DNA from: an uncultured Prevotellaceae bacterium
GTDB lineage: Bacteria; Bacteroidota; Bacteroidia; Bacteroidales; Bacteroidaceae
DNA: 64,000 bases
Reading direction: 5' to 3'
NCBI GenBank assembly: GCA_902785945.1
Contig: CADAAR010000013.1
Coordinates: forward strand, 1-64,000
Shown: positions 7,339-15,223 of the stretch, piece after piece
Layout of the letters: each line of letters opens with the position of its first letter
Numbering within the stretch: position 1 is the first letter of the stretch
Notes under the pieces: model-generated
What the model was told of the DNA's origin: nothing
The model's input: only the letters and a program-made list of their open reading frames with translations
Databases searched by the model: none
Program-made: the position numbers and the translations under genes

Positions 7339-8553
7339 ATGATAGGAAGACTGATCATCTGCTGCTTGCTGTTCTCCTTGAATGCAGCAGCACAGGAACA
7401 AAAGACTACTGACAGCCTAAGTACACAGGAAAGCAAACCAAGCCTGATGACACGGCTTCATCAGGTACAGGAATACTTAGACACCAAGGCCAAGAAGAAG
7501 GTGGATCCGGCATATATCGAAGTGCCCGACAAGCCCTGGAGGGTGATACTGCGTTATAAGGAGAACGTGGTGGATGTGGACTACAGCCAAATTATCGAGT
7601 CTCCCGAAACCAACGAGTATGCCGACTGGAATCTGTGCTTCGAGCCTCCCGTGGCATCTTCCATTGGTTTCTGGGTGGGCTATCGCGGTACGGGATTCTC
7701 CTATTCCAAGTCGCTCACCAAGAACGCAGGCCGCTATTACTCCATCAGTTCGACGGGCGCCAAGTACGGGTTTAACTTCCGACTGAGGCGCTTCAAAACG
7801 CAAGACGGCCATTTCACCGGGAAAGACTACGAAAACGGACAGGTTACCTATGAGCTTGATGAGGATGTCACCCTGGCGGCACCCGTATGGATCCGTTCCG
7901 TCTATATCAACGGATACTACGTGTTCAACGGGCGTCGCTATTCACAGGCTGCTGCCTACAACCAGTCGGTCATTCAGCGTCGTTCCGCAGGATCATTGCT
8001 GTTAGGCGCCACATGGTATCAGTCGTCGTTCGACTATGCGGACATAGCCAACGCATTCTTTATGGTTATCGGCCACGGCATCTCCCGCATCAAAGTACAC
8101 CAGGCCAATCTCGGCGTGGGCTACGGCTTCAATTGGGTGCCGCTGCGCGGCCTGGTGGTCAACGTGATGGCCATGCCTACCGTCAGCGTCTATAACCGCG
8201 TGAAAGCCTACAAATATGAAACCAACTATGACACGTCTGATATACAGCCTGTAGATGACTTCGGAGAGTGGAACCCGGAGACGAGGAGATGGGCAAACGG
8301 GAAGACACATAAATCCATTGGGATGCTCAATGGTGAGGGGGGTAATCAGTTTGACTACTGGGATGCAGAGCCGGAGGTGGACTACAGCATGCTCCGCCTG
8401 AACCTTGACCTGCGCCTCGGTATTGCCTACAACTGGAAAAATTGTTTTATTGGTACTCAAGCGCAGTACAACAATTTCCACTATAAGAATGATCATTGCA
8501 AAGTCAACATCTACGATGCCTACGCCCGCCTGGCATTTGGTGTGAGACTGTAG
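7339..8553 (+). CDS. DUF4421 family outer-membrane-associated protein, 404 aa
   Basis: The product starts MIGRLIICCLLFSLNAAAQ, a signal peptide with a likely cut after AAAQ. The DUF4421 signature DPAYIEVPDKPWRVILRYKE lies near residue 60, followed by alternating polar and aromatic strands to a C-terminal ARLAFGVRL, typical of a beta-barrel end. DUF4421 proteins are secreted Bacteroidetes proteins of unknown function, probably in the outer membrane. The start is set by the consensus promoter at 7289-7319. Monocistronic, ending at a terminator shared with pheS. Confidence 0.85.
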   Translation: MIGRLIICCLLFSLNAAAQEQKTTDSLSTQESKPSLMTRLHQVQEYLDTKAKKKVDPAYIEVPDKPWRVILRYKENVVDVDYSQIIESPETNEYADWNLCFEPPVASSIGFWVGYRGTGFSYSKSLTKNAGRYYSISSTGAKYGFNFRLRRFKTQDGHFTGKDYENGQVTYELDEDVTLAAPVWIRSVYINGYYVFNGRRYSQAAAYNQSVIQRRSAGSLLLGATWYQSSFDYADIANAFFMVIGHGISRIKVHQANLGVGYGFNWVPLRGLVVNVMAMPTVSVYNRVKAYKYETNYDTSDIQPVDDFGEWNPETRRWANGKTHKSIGMLNGEGGNQFDYWDAEPEVDYSMLRLNLDLRLGIAYNWKNCFIGTQAQYNNFHYKNDHCKVNIYDAYARLAFGVRL

Positions 8554-8555
8554 AC

Positions 8556-8592
8556 TAAAAAAAGAATCCCGCTAGATGGCGGGATTTTTTTA
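8556..8592. terminator. Bidirectional terminator
   Basis: AATCCCGC (8565-8572), loop TAGATG, GCGGGATT (8579-8586), flanked by an A-run on the left and a T-run on the right. Serves the convergent DUF4421 and pheS genes. Confidence 0.9.
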
Positions 8593-8595
8593 TGT

Positions 8596-9654
8596 TTAGT
8601 TGGCTGCTTCGAATTCTTCAAGGAAGCGGGTGTCGTTTTCAGAGAACATGCGGAGGTCGGAGACGCGGTACTTCAGATTGGTGATGCGCTCGACGCCCAT
8701 ACCGAAGGCGTAGCCCGTGTACTCCTTGGAGTCGATGCCGCAGAGCTCGAGCACGTTGGGGTCGACCATACCGCAGCCGAGAATCTCCACCCATCCGGTG
8801 TGCTTGCAGAAGCCACAGCCTTCGCCACCACAGATGAAGCAGGAGATGTCCATCTCTGCAGAGGGCTCGGTGAAGGGGAAGTAGGAGGGACGCAGACGGA
8901 TCTTGGTATCGGCACCGAACATCTCCTTGGCGAAAGAGAGCAGCACTTGTTTGAGGTCGGTGAACGATACGTTCTTGTCGATATAGAGTCCTTCCACCTG
9001 ATGGAAGAAGCAGTGTGCGCGAGCGGTGATGGCCTCGTTACGATAGACGCGGCCCGGGCAGATGACTCGGATGGGGGCGGTGAGCTTGCCGTTCTCATCG
9101 TGCATGCGCTCCATGATACGGGCCTGCACTGAAGAGGTGTGCGAGCGAAGGAGGATGTTCTTCGTGACCTCATCAGGATGCTGAGAGACGAAGAAGGTGT
9201 CCTGCATGTCGCGGGCGGGATGGTCGGCAGCGAAGTTCATCTTCGTGAACACGTGGAGGTCGTCTTCCACCTCAGGACCATCAGCCAGTACGAAGCCCAT
9301 GCGTGAGAAGATGTCGATGATCTCGTTGGTGACAATCGTCAGCGGATGGCGGGTACCGAGCTGGATGGGGTAGGGCGTGCGCGTCAGGTCGAGGGCCTCG
9401 TTGCCCGTCTCCTGTGTCTCACATGCCTCACGCAACTGGTTGATACGCTCGGTGGCGAGTGTCTTCAGTTCGTTGATCTTCATGCCGACGGTCTTCTTCT
9501 GGTCGGCTGCAACGTTGCGGAAGTCGTTCATCAGGGCTGTGATCTCACCTTTCTTGCTGAGATACTTCAGTCGGAGCTGTTCCACTTCCTCGGCGTTCTT
9601 GGCGCTTAATTCCTGCACTTCTTTGAGCAGTTCGTCTATTCTGTCAAGTATCAT
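8596..9654 (-). CDS. pheS: Phenylalanine--tRNA ligase alpha subunit
   Basis: A 352-residue class II synthetase subunit that, with PheT, charges tRNA-Phe in the cytoplasm. Visible are the N-terminal coiled coil that binds tRNA (MILDRIDELLKEVQELSAK onward), motif 2 region FFHQVEGLYID, a Cys-rich loop (CFICGGEGCGFCKHTGW) and motif 3 FGMGVERI near the C-terminus. The frame stays open upstream to 9981, but that extension encodes A/T repeats and covers the promoter; ATG 9654 gives the normal length. pheT is not adjacent. The leader holds a 29-nt heptamer element, and the promoter is the left half of the 9704-9765 cassette. Confidence 0.95.
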   Translation of the reverse strand: MILDRIDELLKEVQELSAKNAEEVEQLRLKYLSKKGEITALMNDFRNVAADQKKTVGMKINELKTLATERINQLREACETQETGNEALDLTRTPYPIQLGTRHPLTIVTNEIIDIFSRMGFVLADGPEVEDDLHVFTKMNFAADHPARDMQDTFFVSQHPDEVTKNILLRSHTSSVQARIMERMHDENGKLTAPIRVICPGRVYRNEAITARAHCFFHQVEGLYIDKNVSFTDLKQVLLSFAKEMFGADTKIRLRPSYFPFTEPSAEMDISCFICGGEGCGFCKHTGWVEILGCGMVDPNVLELCGIDSKEYTGYAFGMGVERITNLKYRVSDLRMFSENDTRFLEEFEAAN

Positions 9655-9659
9655 ATTAT

Positions 9660-9688
9660 TTACAATTTGACAATTTACAATGTACAAT
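9660..9688 (-). repeat. 29-nt heptamer element (7-7-8-7) in the pheS leader
   Basis: In the sense of pheS the units are ATTGTAC, ATTGTAA, ATTGTCAA, ATTGTAA, then five bases and ATG. Same phasing and nearly the same units as at 14631. Confidence 0.85.
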
Positions 9689-9703
9689 TTGTGAAATTTG
9701 CGT

Positions 9704-9765
9704 GCAAAGGTACAAAATAATTCATAATTAATAATGCATAATTCATAATTATTTTGTAATTTTGC
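9704..9765. promoter_or_regulatory. 62-bp bidirectional promoter cassette, copy 1
   Basis: Minus-strand TACCTTTG (9705-9712) faces pheS and plus-strand TAATTTTG (9757-9764) faces the DUF4348 gene. Between them are five ATTATGA-type heptamers. Its reverse complement matches 63384-63445 at 55 of 62 positions. Confidence 0.85.
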
Positions 9766-9812
9766 CCCAAATTTTGAGAGAAGACGAGAAAGACGATTAC
9801 TAGATTGCGTCA

Positions 9813-10652
9813 ATGAGAAAGGTTTTTGGTGCGTTTTTCGCATGTGTGCTGCTGATGTTCTCCTGTACGGGAAAACAGGCGCAGCGGGTGGAAGAGTCGC
9901 AGACGGACTCCGTAGCTGACACCCTCGACTCCGTGCCATTGGACACGCTGGAGCAATTGCTTTCGGAAATTCCGACACCAAAAGCGATGGACGAGTTCTT
10001 CGATGATTTCTTCTTTAACTTTGCTGCTAACAAGAAGGTGCAGAAGGCGCGCATTATCTTCCCCCTGACGGTGCATAAGGCCGACAAGGACGAGCAGATA
10101 GAGAAAAACAAGTGGCAGATGGAACGGTTCTTCATGCATCAGGGCTATTATACGCTGCTGTTTGACAACGACGAGCAGATGCAACTGTCGAAGGACACGT
10201 CGATTAACCAGGCTATCGTGGAGCGCATACAGTTGAAGAAGAATCTGGTGAAGGACTATGTGTTCAACCGTATCCGTGGGGCATGGATGCTGCGCGAGAT
10301 CAGGGAGTCGTCGATGGAGGAGAATATCAACGCTTCGTTCCTGGCTTTCTATCAGCGCTTCTCGACAGACAAGGCTTTCCAGGTGAAGAGCCTTAATACG
10401 ACGGTGAAGTTCGTGGGGCCTGATCCTGACGACGACTTTAATCTGATGGAGGGTCTGATTACCCCCGATACGTGGGAGGCCTTCGCGCCAGAGTTGCCGA
10501 AAAAGACCATCTATAACATCATCTATGGCGAACCGAAGTCGACTGGGAACGGGAAAATCTTCATTCTGCGTGGCATTTCCAACGGACTGGAGATGGAGCT
10601 GCGCTTTAAGAAGGTGGGCGAACGCTGGTTGCTGATGAAAATGACTACTTAG
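9813..10652 (+). CDS. DUF4348 domain lipoprotein, 279 aa
   Basis: MRKVFGAFFACVLLMFSCTG is a lipoprotein signal peptide with lipobox F-S-C, so the mature protein should be anchored by Cys18. The remainder, with an acidic linker (residues 25-50) and a globular domain from about 60 (FFFNFAANKKVQKARIIFPL), matches DUF4348, a Bacteroidetes family of unknown function. Promoter TAATTTTG at 9757. It is followed by a GTGA-heptamer spacer leading to murB, so the two genes are probably co-transcribed. Confidence 0.85.
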   Translation: MRKVFGAFFACVLLMFSCTGKQAQRVEESQTDSVADTLDSVPLDTLEQLLSEIPTPKAMDEFFDDFFFNFAANKKVQKARIIFPLTVHKADKDEQIEKNKWQMERFFMHQGYYTLLFDNDEQMQLSKDTSINQAIVERIQLKKNLVKDYVFNRIRGAWMLREIRESSMEENINASFLAFYQRFSTDKAFQVKSLNTTVKFVGPDPDDDFNLMEGLITPDTWEAFAPELPKKTIYNIIYGEPKSTGNGKIFILRGISNGLEMELRFKKVGERWLLMKMTT

Positions 10653-10687
10653 ATAGTGAAGAGTGAATAGTGAAGAGTGAAGAGTGA
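10653..10687 (+). repeat. GTGA-type heptamer array supplying the murB start
   Basis: Five 7-base units alternating ATAGTGA and AGAGTGA, starting directly after the upstream TAG stop. The murB GTG start (10684) lies inside the last unit. Confidence 0.85.
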
Positions 10688-11685
10688 GAGATATCAAGGA
10701 TTATAGTCTGAAAGCGCATAATACATTTGGCATTGATGCTAAGTGCAGTCGCTTTTTGGAGTATGAAACGGTGGACGAGGCGTTGGCCGTTGCCAGGATT
10801 CTGCGTCAGGAGGCTACACCTTATATTATAATAGGTGGAGGCAGCAATCTGCTTCTGACGAAGGATTATGAAGGTATCGTTGTGCACTCGGCCATGAAAG
10901 GTGTGGCTTTCGGCAACTGTAAGATGTGCTGTGCCAGCGGTGAAGAGTGGGATGATGTGGTGGCGCTGAGCTTGCGTCACAGACTCTATGGGCTGGAGAA
11001 CCTCTCGCTGATTCCTGGTAATGTGGGTGCTTCGGCCGTTCAGAACATCGGTGCTTACGGCGTTGAGGTGAAGGATGTGCTATTTTGTATAGATGCGGTG
11101 GAGATTGCCACAGGTAAGGTGTGCACCATCTATAAGGAGGCCTGTGAATATGGCTATCGTCAGAGCCGGTTTAAGAATGAATGGAAAAACAAATATCTGA
11201 TCACGACAGTCACCTATGTGTTGAAAAAGACTTTCCAGCCCCATCTGGACTACGGTAATATCCGTGTGGAGCTGGAGCGGAAGGGAATAGAGAATCCGAC
11301 GGCACAGCAGGTGAGGGATACCATTATCGAGATTCGTGAGGCGAAGTTGCCTGATCCGAAGGTGACGGGCAATGCGGGGAGTTTCTTTATGAACCCCATT
11401 GTGAGTCGTGAGACCTATGAGCAGCTGGCCAAGCAATATGAGGGTATGCCCCATTATGAGGTGGATGCCGATCATATCAAGATACCTGCAGGCTGGATGA
11501 TCGACCAGTGTGGATGGAAAGGAAAGCATATGGGACGTGCAGGTGTACACGACAAGCAGGCGTTGGTGCTGGTGAACCTTGGTGGTGCGACAGGAGCAGA
11601 GATTGTGACGCTTTGTGAGACAATCCGTGCTGACGTCAAGGCGAAATTCGGTATCGAGATTCATCCCGAAGTGAACATTATATGA
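10684..11685 (+). CDS. murB: UDP-N-acetylenolpyruvoylglucosamine reductase
   Basis: 333 residues. MurB uses FAD and NADPH to reduce UDP-GlcNAc-enolpyruvate to UDP-MurNAc in peptidoglycan synthesis. The FAD-binding half shows the YIIIGGGSNLLL loop, then IPGNVGASAVQNIGAYG; the C-terminal catalytic domain has GNAGSFFMNPIVS with the proton-donor Ser and ends EIHPEVNII. The start is GTG 10684: a TGA lies two codons upstream, and the N-terminus DYSLKAHNTFGID matches relatives. The start codon sits inside a heptamer array. The stop overlaps the next ATG (11682-11685). Confidence 0.95.
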   Translation: MRDIKDYSLKAHNTFGIDAKCSRFLEYETVDEALAVARILRQEATPYIIIGGGSNLLLTKDYEGIVVHSAMKGVAFGNCKMCCASGEEWDDVVALSLRHRLYGLENLSLIPGNVGASAVQNIGAYGVEVKDVLFCIDAVEIATGKVCTIYKEACEYGYRQSRFKNEWKNKYLITTVTYVLKKTFQPHLDYGNIRVELERKGIENPTAQQVRDTIIEIREAKLPDPKVTGNAGSFFMNPIVSRETYEQLAKQYEGMPHYEVDADHIKIPAGWMIDQCGWKGKHMGRAGVHDKQALVLVNLGGATGAEIVTLCETIRADVKAKFGIEIHPEVNII

Positions 11686-12443
11686 AACTGACGTTTTTGG
11701 GAACGGGAACATCGTGTGGCGTGCCAGTGATTGGATGCCAGTGTGAGGTCTGCCAGAGCACAGATCCCAAGGACAAGCGTACGCGTTGCTCGGCATTGGT
11801 GGAAACGGAACAGACACGTTTGCTCATTGACTGCGGACCTGATTTCCGCCAGCAGATTCTGCCACAGCCTTTCCGAAAGATAGACGGCATCCTGGTTACC
11901 CACGCCCACTATGACCACATGGGGGGTATGGATGATATCAGACCTTATTGTCAGTTTGGTGCTATCAACGTGTATGCCGACCCCTTGGCTTGTCAGTCGA
12001 TGCTGGAGATGTTGCCCTATTGCTTTGCAGAGAACCGCTATCCTGGGGTGCCGGCCATCGGACTCCACAAGATTCAACCTCATGAACCCGTTCACATCGG
12101 TGATTTCGAGATCGTGCCTTTTGTGGTGATGCACGGTAAGCTGCCCATCATGGGCTATCGCATTGGTAAGCTGGCCTATATCACGGATATGAAGACGATG
12201 GATGAGAGCGAGATGCACTATCTGGAGGGAACGGAGCTGTTGGTGGTGAACGCCCTGCGCTTTGACAAACCCCATCACGCCCACCAGTTGGTGGACGATG
12301 CCGTTGCCTTTGCACGAAGGGTGGGGGCGAAGCAGACCTATCTGATACATTCCTGTCATGACATCGGACGTCATGAGGTGGTGAATCAGAAATTGCCAGC
12401 AGATATTCAGTTGGCTTATGACGGACAAACGGTGAGTTTTTAG
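11682..12443 (+). CDS. PhnP-like metallo-beta-lactamase-fold hydrolase, 253 aa
   Basis: MKLTFLGTGTSCGVPVIGC begins a metallo-beta-lactamase fold; THAHYDHMGG is the H-x-H-x-D-H dinuclear metal motif, and later His residues (VMHGK, IHSCHD) complete the site. The two N-terminal Cys motifs (IGCQCEVC) are typical of the PhnP/cyclic phosphodiesterase branch and may bind zinc. PhnP relatives hydrolyse cyclic phosphate diesters, but most Bacteroidetes copies act outside phosphonate metabolism and the substrate is unknown. Its ATGA overlap with murB indicates coupled translation. Confidence 0.85.
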   Translation: MKLTFLGTGTSCGVPVIGCQCEVCQSTDPKDKRTRCSALVETEQTRLLIDCGPDFRQQILPQPFRKIDGILVTHAHYDHMGGMDDIRPYCQFGAINVYADPLACQSMLEMLPYCFAENRYPGVPAIGLHKIQPHEPVHIGDFEIVPFVVMHGKLPIMGYRIGKLAYITDMKTMDESEMHYLEGTELLVVNALRFDKPHHAHQLVDDAVAFARRVGAKQTYLIHSCHDIGRHEVVNQKLPADIQLAYDGQTVSF

Positions 12444-12514
12444 TGGGATTTAGGCTGAAAAACGGTCTGAACGGCTAAAAAACGTTAATTTTGGAGACTT
12501 TTTTGGAGAAAAAC

Positions 12515-12545
12515 TTGGAATGATGTGATATTAATCGTATCTTTG
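12515..12545 (+). promoter_or_regulatory. Promoter of a candidate small RNA
   Basis: TTG at 12515-12517 is 20 bases before TATCTTTG (12538-12545). No coding frame follows before the terminator at 12590. Confidence 0.7.
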
Positions 12546-12551
12546 CAGTGT

Positions 12552-12616
12552 GTTTTTCATAGTATTAGATTTAAGGTTAACAAAGGTTAGGGTCCCAGCG
12601 GGGACCCATTTTTTTT
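12552..12616 (+). ncRNA. Candidate small non-coding RNA, about 65 nt
   Basis: A good promoter (12515-12545) is followed about 45 bases later by a strong terminator with no open frame between. The transcript would carry an unpaired A/U-rich 5' part and the 3' hairpin GGGTCCC-AGCG-GGGACCC with eight T. The body (TTTTTCATAGTATTAGATTT then AAGGTTAACAAAGG) looks familiar from other Bacteroidales genomes, but I cannot attach an Rfam name. The rest of 12444-12643 shows nothing else. Confidence 0.6.
12590..12616 (+). terminator. Terminator of the candidate small RNA
   Basis: GGGTCCC (12590-12596), loop AGCG, GGGACCC (12601-12607), then ATTTTTTTT. Confidence 0.9.
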
Positions 12617-12643
12617 GCTATAATAATACTTATTGAGGGAAAA

Positions 12644-12928
12644 TCAGTGCTTCTTTTTCTTGGAAGAAGACTTGCCAAAAATGCCCTTGTAATTTTTCAT
12701 CAGTTTGCGTACCACAAGGAAAATGTCGATAGCCGTTACACTGTTGGCTATCAGACCTGAGATATAGTCGCTCTTGGTGTTGCCCTCGCGCTTGATGAAG
12801 GTCTGGTTCCAAAGTCCGGTGAACTTTGTGTTGTCCTCCTGTATCTGGTCGATCAGTTCGTCTTTGCGTTGACGGATCTCCTCTAGCGTGCGGAACTCCT
12901 GAACGGGTTTTTTCTTAATGGGTAGCAT
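12644..12928 (-). CDS. Hypothetical protein of the YtxH/holin cluster, 94 aa
   Basis: Third gene of a three-gene minus-strand cluster with a holin-like and a YtxH protein. It has an N-terminal coiled-coil-like region (residues 10-35, RTLEEIRQRKDELIDQIQED), a mildly hydrophobic segment near 60-75 (ANSVTAIDIFLVV) and a very basic tail with KKKK. This trio is widely conserved in Bacteroidales and presumably works at the envelope, but no function is established. Two bases separate it from the holin-like gene. Confidence 0.8.
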   Translation of the reverse strand: MLPIKKKPVQEFRTLEEIRQRKDELIDQIQEDNTKFTGLWNQTFIKREGNTKSDYISGLIANSVTAIDIFLVVRKLMKNYKGIFGKSSSKKKKH

Positions 12929-12930
12929 AA

Positions 12931-13281
12931 TTATTTACTGAGCAGCAAGCCGGCCAGGAAGTGAACAAGGGGCTTTTCGATCCAGGACTTGCGGAAGATG
13001 ATGAAAAGAATGAATATCAGCAAATGGATGGCTCCTACGATGAGGAACGCTATTGTCATGCCCGTGAAGTTGGACAGCCAGAAGGCGAGGGCGAATGAGA
13101 AATACATCACCACTGCTATGATGATAAGGATGAAGATGAGGGCCAAAGTGGCAGCCTTTAGCAGGCGCACCACTTTGTCGATCACGTCCAGCTTCAGATA
13201 TTCCGTCTGAAGTCCGAGATAATGCTTGAGCACCTCAATGAGCTGCGCAATCGTCTCTACATTCTTATCGCTTGACAGCAT
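12931..13281 (-). CDS. Phage holin family / Holin-X-like membrane protein, 116 aa
   Basis: An N-terminal amphipathic helix (QLIEVLKHYLGLQTEYLKL) precedes two strong membrane segments (about residues 45-68 and 73-94) and a C-terminal amphipathic stretch. This is the architecture of the phage_holin_3_6 / Holin-X superfamily, whose bacterial members are not lytic holins but inner-membrane envelope proteins, usually next to YtxH genes as here. Middle gene of the 13503-12644 operon with gaps of 9 and 2 bases. Confidence 0.85.
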   Translation of the reverse strand: MLSSDKNVETIAQLIEVLKHYLGLQTEYLKLDVIDKVVRLLKAATLALIFILIIIAVVMYFSFALAFWLSNFTGMTIAFLIVGAIHLLIFILFIIFRKSWIEKPLVHFLAGLLLSK

Positions 13282-13290
13282 AGAAATGGA

Positions 13291-13503
13291 TTATTCGTCC
13301 TCAGTAGCATCCTCGATGTCGTCCACCAGATCGCCTACTTCCTTACGGCTGAGCTTGATGTTATGCTTCTTCATGAAGTCCTCTACGGCATCAGTAATCT
13401 TTACGCGAGTGTCTGATCCTTTCTCCGGAGCCACGAGGATGCCCAGAGCTGCGCCGGCGATAGCACCGCCGAGGAATGCGCTTAAATAACCTAAACTCTT
13501 CAT
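13291..13503 (-). CDS. YtxH domain protein, 70 aa
   Basis: MKSLGYLSAFLGGAIAGAALGILVAPEKG is the Gly/Ala-rich single membrane segment followed by L-x-APxKG, the hallmark of YtxH proteins. The remainder is a charged helix with an acidic tail. YtxH proteins are linked to envelope or general stress in several phyla; function here is inferred. First gene of the operon; promoter TATATTTG on the minus strand at 13543-13550. Confidence 0.85.
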   Translation of the reverse strand: MKSLGYLSAFLGGAIAGAALGILVAPEKGSDTRVKITDAVEDFMKKHNIKLSRKEVGDLVDDIEDATEDE

Positions 13504-13717
13504 ACCTAATATAATTTGAATTAAACAGTTGTTTCAGATGTGCAAATATACGCATTAATTTTGAAAAAAACATAAATTCGACCAATTTTTTTTGTTAAAA
13601 TGCTATTTATTCCTTTATTTAACAAACTTTATGCAGTTTTTTACGTCAATTTGCGTAAGATTTTGTAATTTCGCACCAAATATTTGAATTTAAGTATAAC
13701 ATTAATAGAAAACAAAG
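13504..13717. promoter_or_regulatory. Divergent promoter region, YtxH cluster and SPOR gene
   Basis: Minus-strand TATATTTG at 13543-13550 serves the YtxH cluster. Plus-strand TAATTTCG at 13666-13673, one base off consensus, serves the SPOR lipoprotein. The 115 bases between are A/T-rich without a heptamer array. Confidence 0.6.
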
Positions 13718-14215
13718 ATGAAAAAGTACACCGTATTGTGCGCAGGTCTGTGCCTGGCATTGGCTTTTACAAGTTGTAAATCAAGTGAGAGTGCCTACAA
13801 GAAGGCTTACGAGAAAGCAAAGCAGTATGACACTCAGACCGCTCAGCAGCAGGCTCAGCCCGTAGAGACAACAACAGCTGTTGTGTCTCCCGTTCAGACA
13901 AGACCTGCTAATGACACCCGTGTGACAGACAATGCAGACAATGTGTCTGTTCGTCAGGAGCGCGTGTCGATGATTAGTGGTAGCGGTTTGAAGGCTTTCA
14001 GCGTGGTTGTTGGTTCTTTCGGCTTGGCTACAAATGCAGAGGGTCTGCAGCAGCGTCTGCGCGATGCTGGCTATGATGCCCAGATCGTGAAGAACGAGGA
14101 CCGCAATATGTACCGTGTGATTGCTGCCACCTTCGACAACAAGGCAGATGCCGCTCGTAGCCGCGATCAGCTGCGTGCTACCTACGCCGATGCTTGGCTG
14201 CTTTCTAACCAGTAA
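13718..14215 (+). CDS. SPOR-domain lipoprotein, 165 aa
   Basis: The signal peptide MKKYTVLCAGLCLALAFTSC carries a lipobox ending at Cys20. A Gln/Thr/Val-rich linker (residues 35-80) leads to a SPOR domain (about 92-165; SVVVGSFGLATNAEGLQQRL, then YRVIAATF). SPOR domains bind denuded septal glycan, so the protein probably acts at the division site on the periplasmic face. A weak promoter lies 45 bases upstream; ruvX starts six bases after the stop, so they are probably co-transcribed. Confidence 0.85.
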   Translation: MKKYTVLCAGLCLALAFTSCKSSESAYKKAYEKAKQYDTQTAQQQAQPVETTTAVVSPVQTRPANDTRVTDNADNVSVRQERVSMISGSGLKAFSVVVGSFGLATNAEGLQQRLRDAGYDAQIVKNEDRNMYRVIAATFDNKADAARSRDQLRATYADAWLLSNQ

Positions 14216-14220
14216 GCACA

Positions 14221-14637
14221 TTGGCGCGGATTCTTTCCATTGACTACGGTAAGAAACGTACCGGTATAGCAGTCACCGACCCTCTTCAGCTGATAGCAGG
14301 AGGGTTGGCGACTGTTTCTACATCGGAGCTGTTCGACTGGCTGAAGGCTTATCTGGCGAAAGAGGTTGTGGAGCGCATTGTGATTGGTGAGCCTCGTCAG
14401 CCGAATGGCCAACCAAGTGAGAACCTCGAACGTGTACAGCAGTTTGTGAACCGTTGGCGCAAGGCAGTGCCAGAGGTGCCCATCGAATTCTACGATGAGC
14501 GTTTTACCTCGGTATTGGCGCATCAGGCGATGATTGATGGGGGCCTGAAGAAGAAAGCCCGTCAGGACAAAGCGCTGGTTGATGAGATTTCTGCGACGAT
14601 TATCTTAGAGGATTATCTTCGCTCGAGAAAATTGTAA
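14221..14637 (+). CDS. ruvX: RuvX/YqgF-family Holliday junction resolvase-like nuclease
   Basis: 138 residues, the normal family length. RNase H fold with ILSIDYGKKRTGIAVTD (first catalytic Asp), IVIGEPRQPNGQ, FYDERFTS and the C-terminal DEISATIIL. YqgF/RuvX acts on pre-16S rRNA ends in some bacteria and is annotated as a putative resolvase. The start is TTG 14221: an in-frame TAA lies at 14206 and no ATG is available upstream. The stop TAA is part of the heptamer element that fills the gap to def. Confidence 0.9.
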   Translation: MARILSIDYGKKRTGIAVTDPLQLIAGGLATVSTSELFDWLKAYLAKEVVERIVIGEPRQPNGQPSENLERVQQFVNRWRKAVPEVPIEFYDERFTSVLAHQAMIDGGLKKKARQDKALVDEISATIILEDYLRSRKL

Positions 14638-14659
14638 ATTGTAAATTGTTAAATTGTAA
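14631..14659 (+). repeat. 29-nt heptamer element (7-7-8-7) bridging ruvX and def
   Basis: Units ATTGTAA, ATTGTAA, ATTGTTAA, ATTGTAA. The first unit contains the ruvX stop; the def ATG follows the last unit with no gap. Confidence 0.9.
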
Positions 14660-15220
14660 ATGATCCTACCTATTTATATATATGGACAGCCTGTGCTTCG
14701 TAAGGTGGGCGAGGATATTACTCCCGACTACCCCGATCTGAAGCAGTTGATCGCTGATATGTGGGAGACGTTGGCAGAGTCGGAGGGTATCGGCTTGGCA
14801 GCGCCTCAGATAGGCAAGGCCATACGACTGTCGGTGATCGATCTGGATGTGATTTCTGACGACCTGCCTGAGTATAAGGGCTTCCGTCAGGTGTATATCA
14901 ATCCGCATATCGTGGAGTATGACGAGTCGAAGACGGACACCTCGGAGGAGGGCTGCCTGTCGTTGCCTGCCATCCACGAGAAGGTGGTGCGTCCCACACG
15001 TATCCGTGTAGAGTGGGACGATGAGCAGTTCCAGCATCATGATGAGTGGATAGAAGGCTACCTGGCCCGTGTGATGCAGCATGAGTTTGACCATCTTGAC
15101 GGAAAGATGTTCGTAGATCGCATCTCTCCGCTCCGTAAGCAGCTGATAAAGAGTAAGCTCGTGGCTCTGACGAAAGGCCGCTATCGCTGTGGTTACCGAA
15201 CGAAACCAGTTAAGAGATAA
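14660..15220 (+). CDS. def: Peptide deformylase
   Basis: 186 residues. Removes the N-terminal formyl group from nascent proteins at the ribosome exit, using a metal held by Cys and two His. All three motifs are present: [10 protein letters not shown] (near residue 45), EGCLSLP (near 98) and QHEFDHLDG (near 142). A slightly basic C-terminal tail ([10 protein letters not shown]) is common in Bacteroidetes. The ATG directly abuts the heptamer element; the TPR gene begins three bases after the stop. Confidence 0.95.
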   Translation: MILPIYIYGQPVLRKVGEDITPDYPDLKQLIADMWETLAESEGIGLAAPQIGKAIRLSVIDLDVISDDLPEYKGFRQVYINPHIVEYDESKTDTSEEGCLSLPAIHEKVVRPTRIRVEWDDEQFQHHDEWIEGYLARVMQHEFDHLDGKMFVDRISPLRKQLIKSKLVALTKGRYRCGYRTKPVKR

Positions 15221-15223
15221 AAA

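Noticed and set aside
9655..9981. N-terminal extension of pheS (open frame for 109 more codons)
   Set aside because: It spans the promoter cassette and heptamer element and encodes low-complexity residues; ATG 9654 matches family length.
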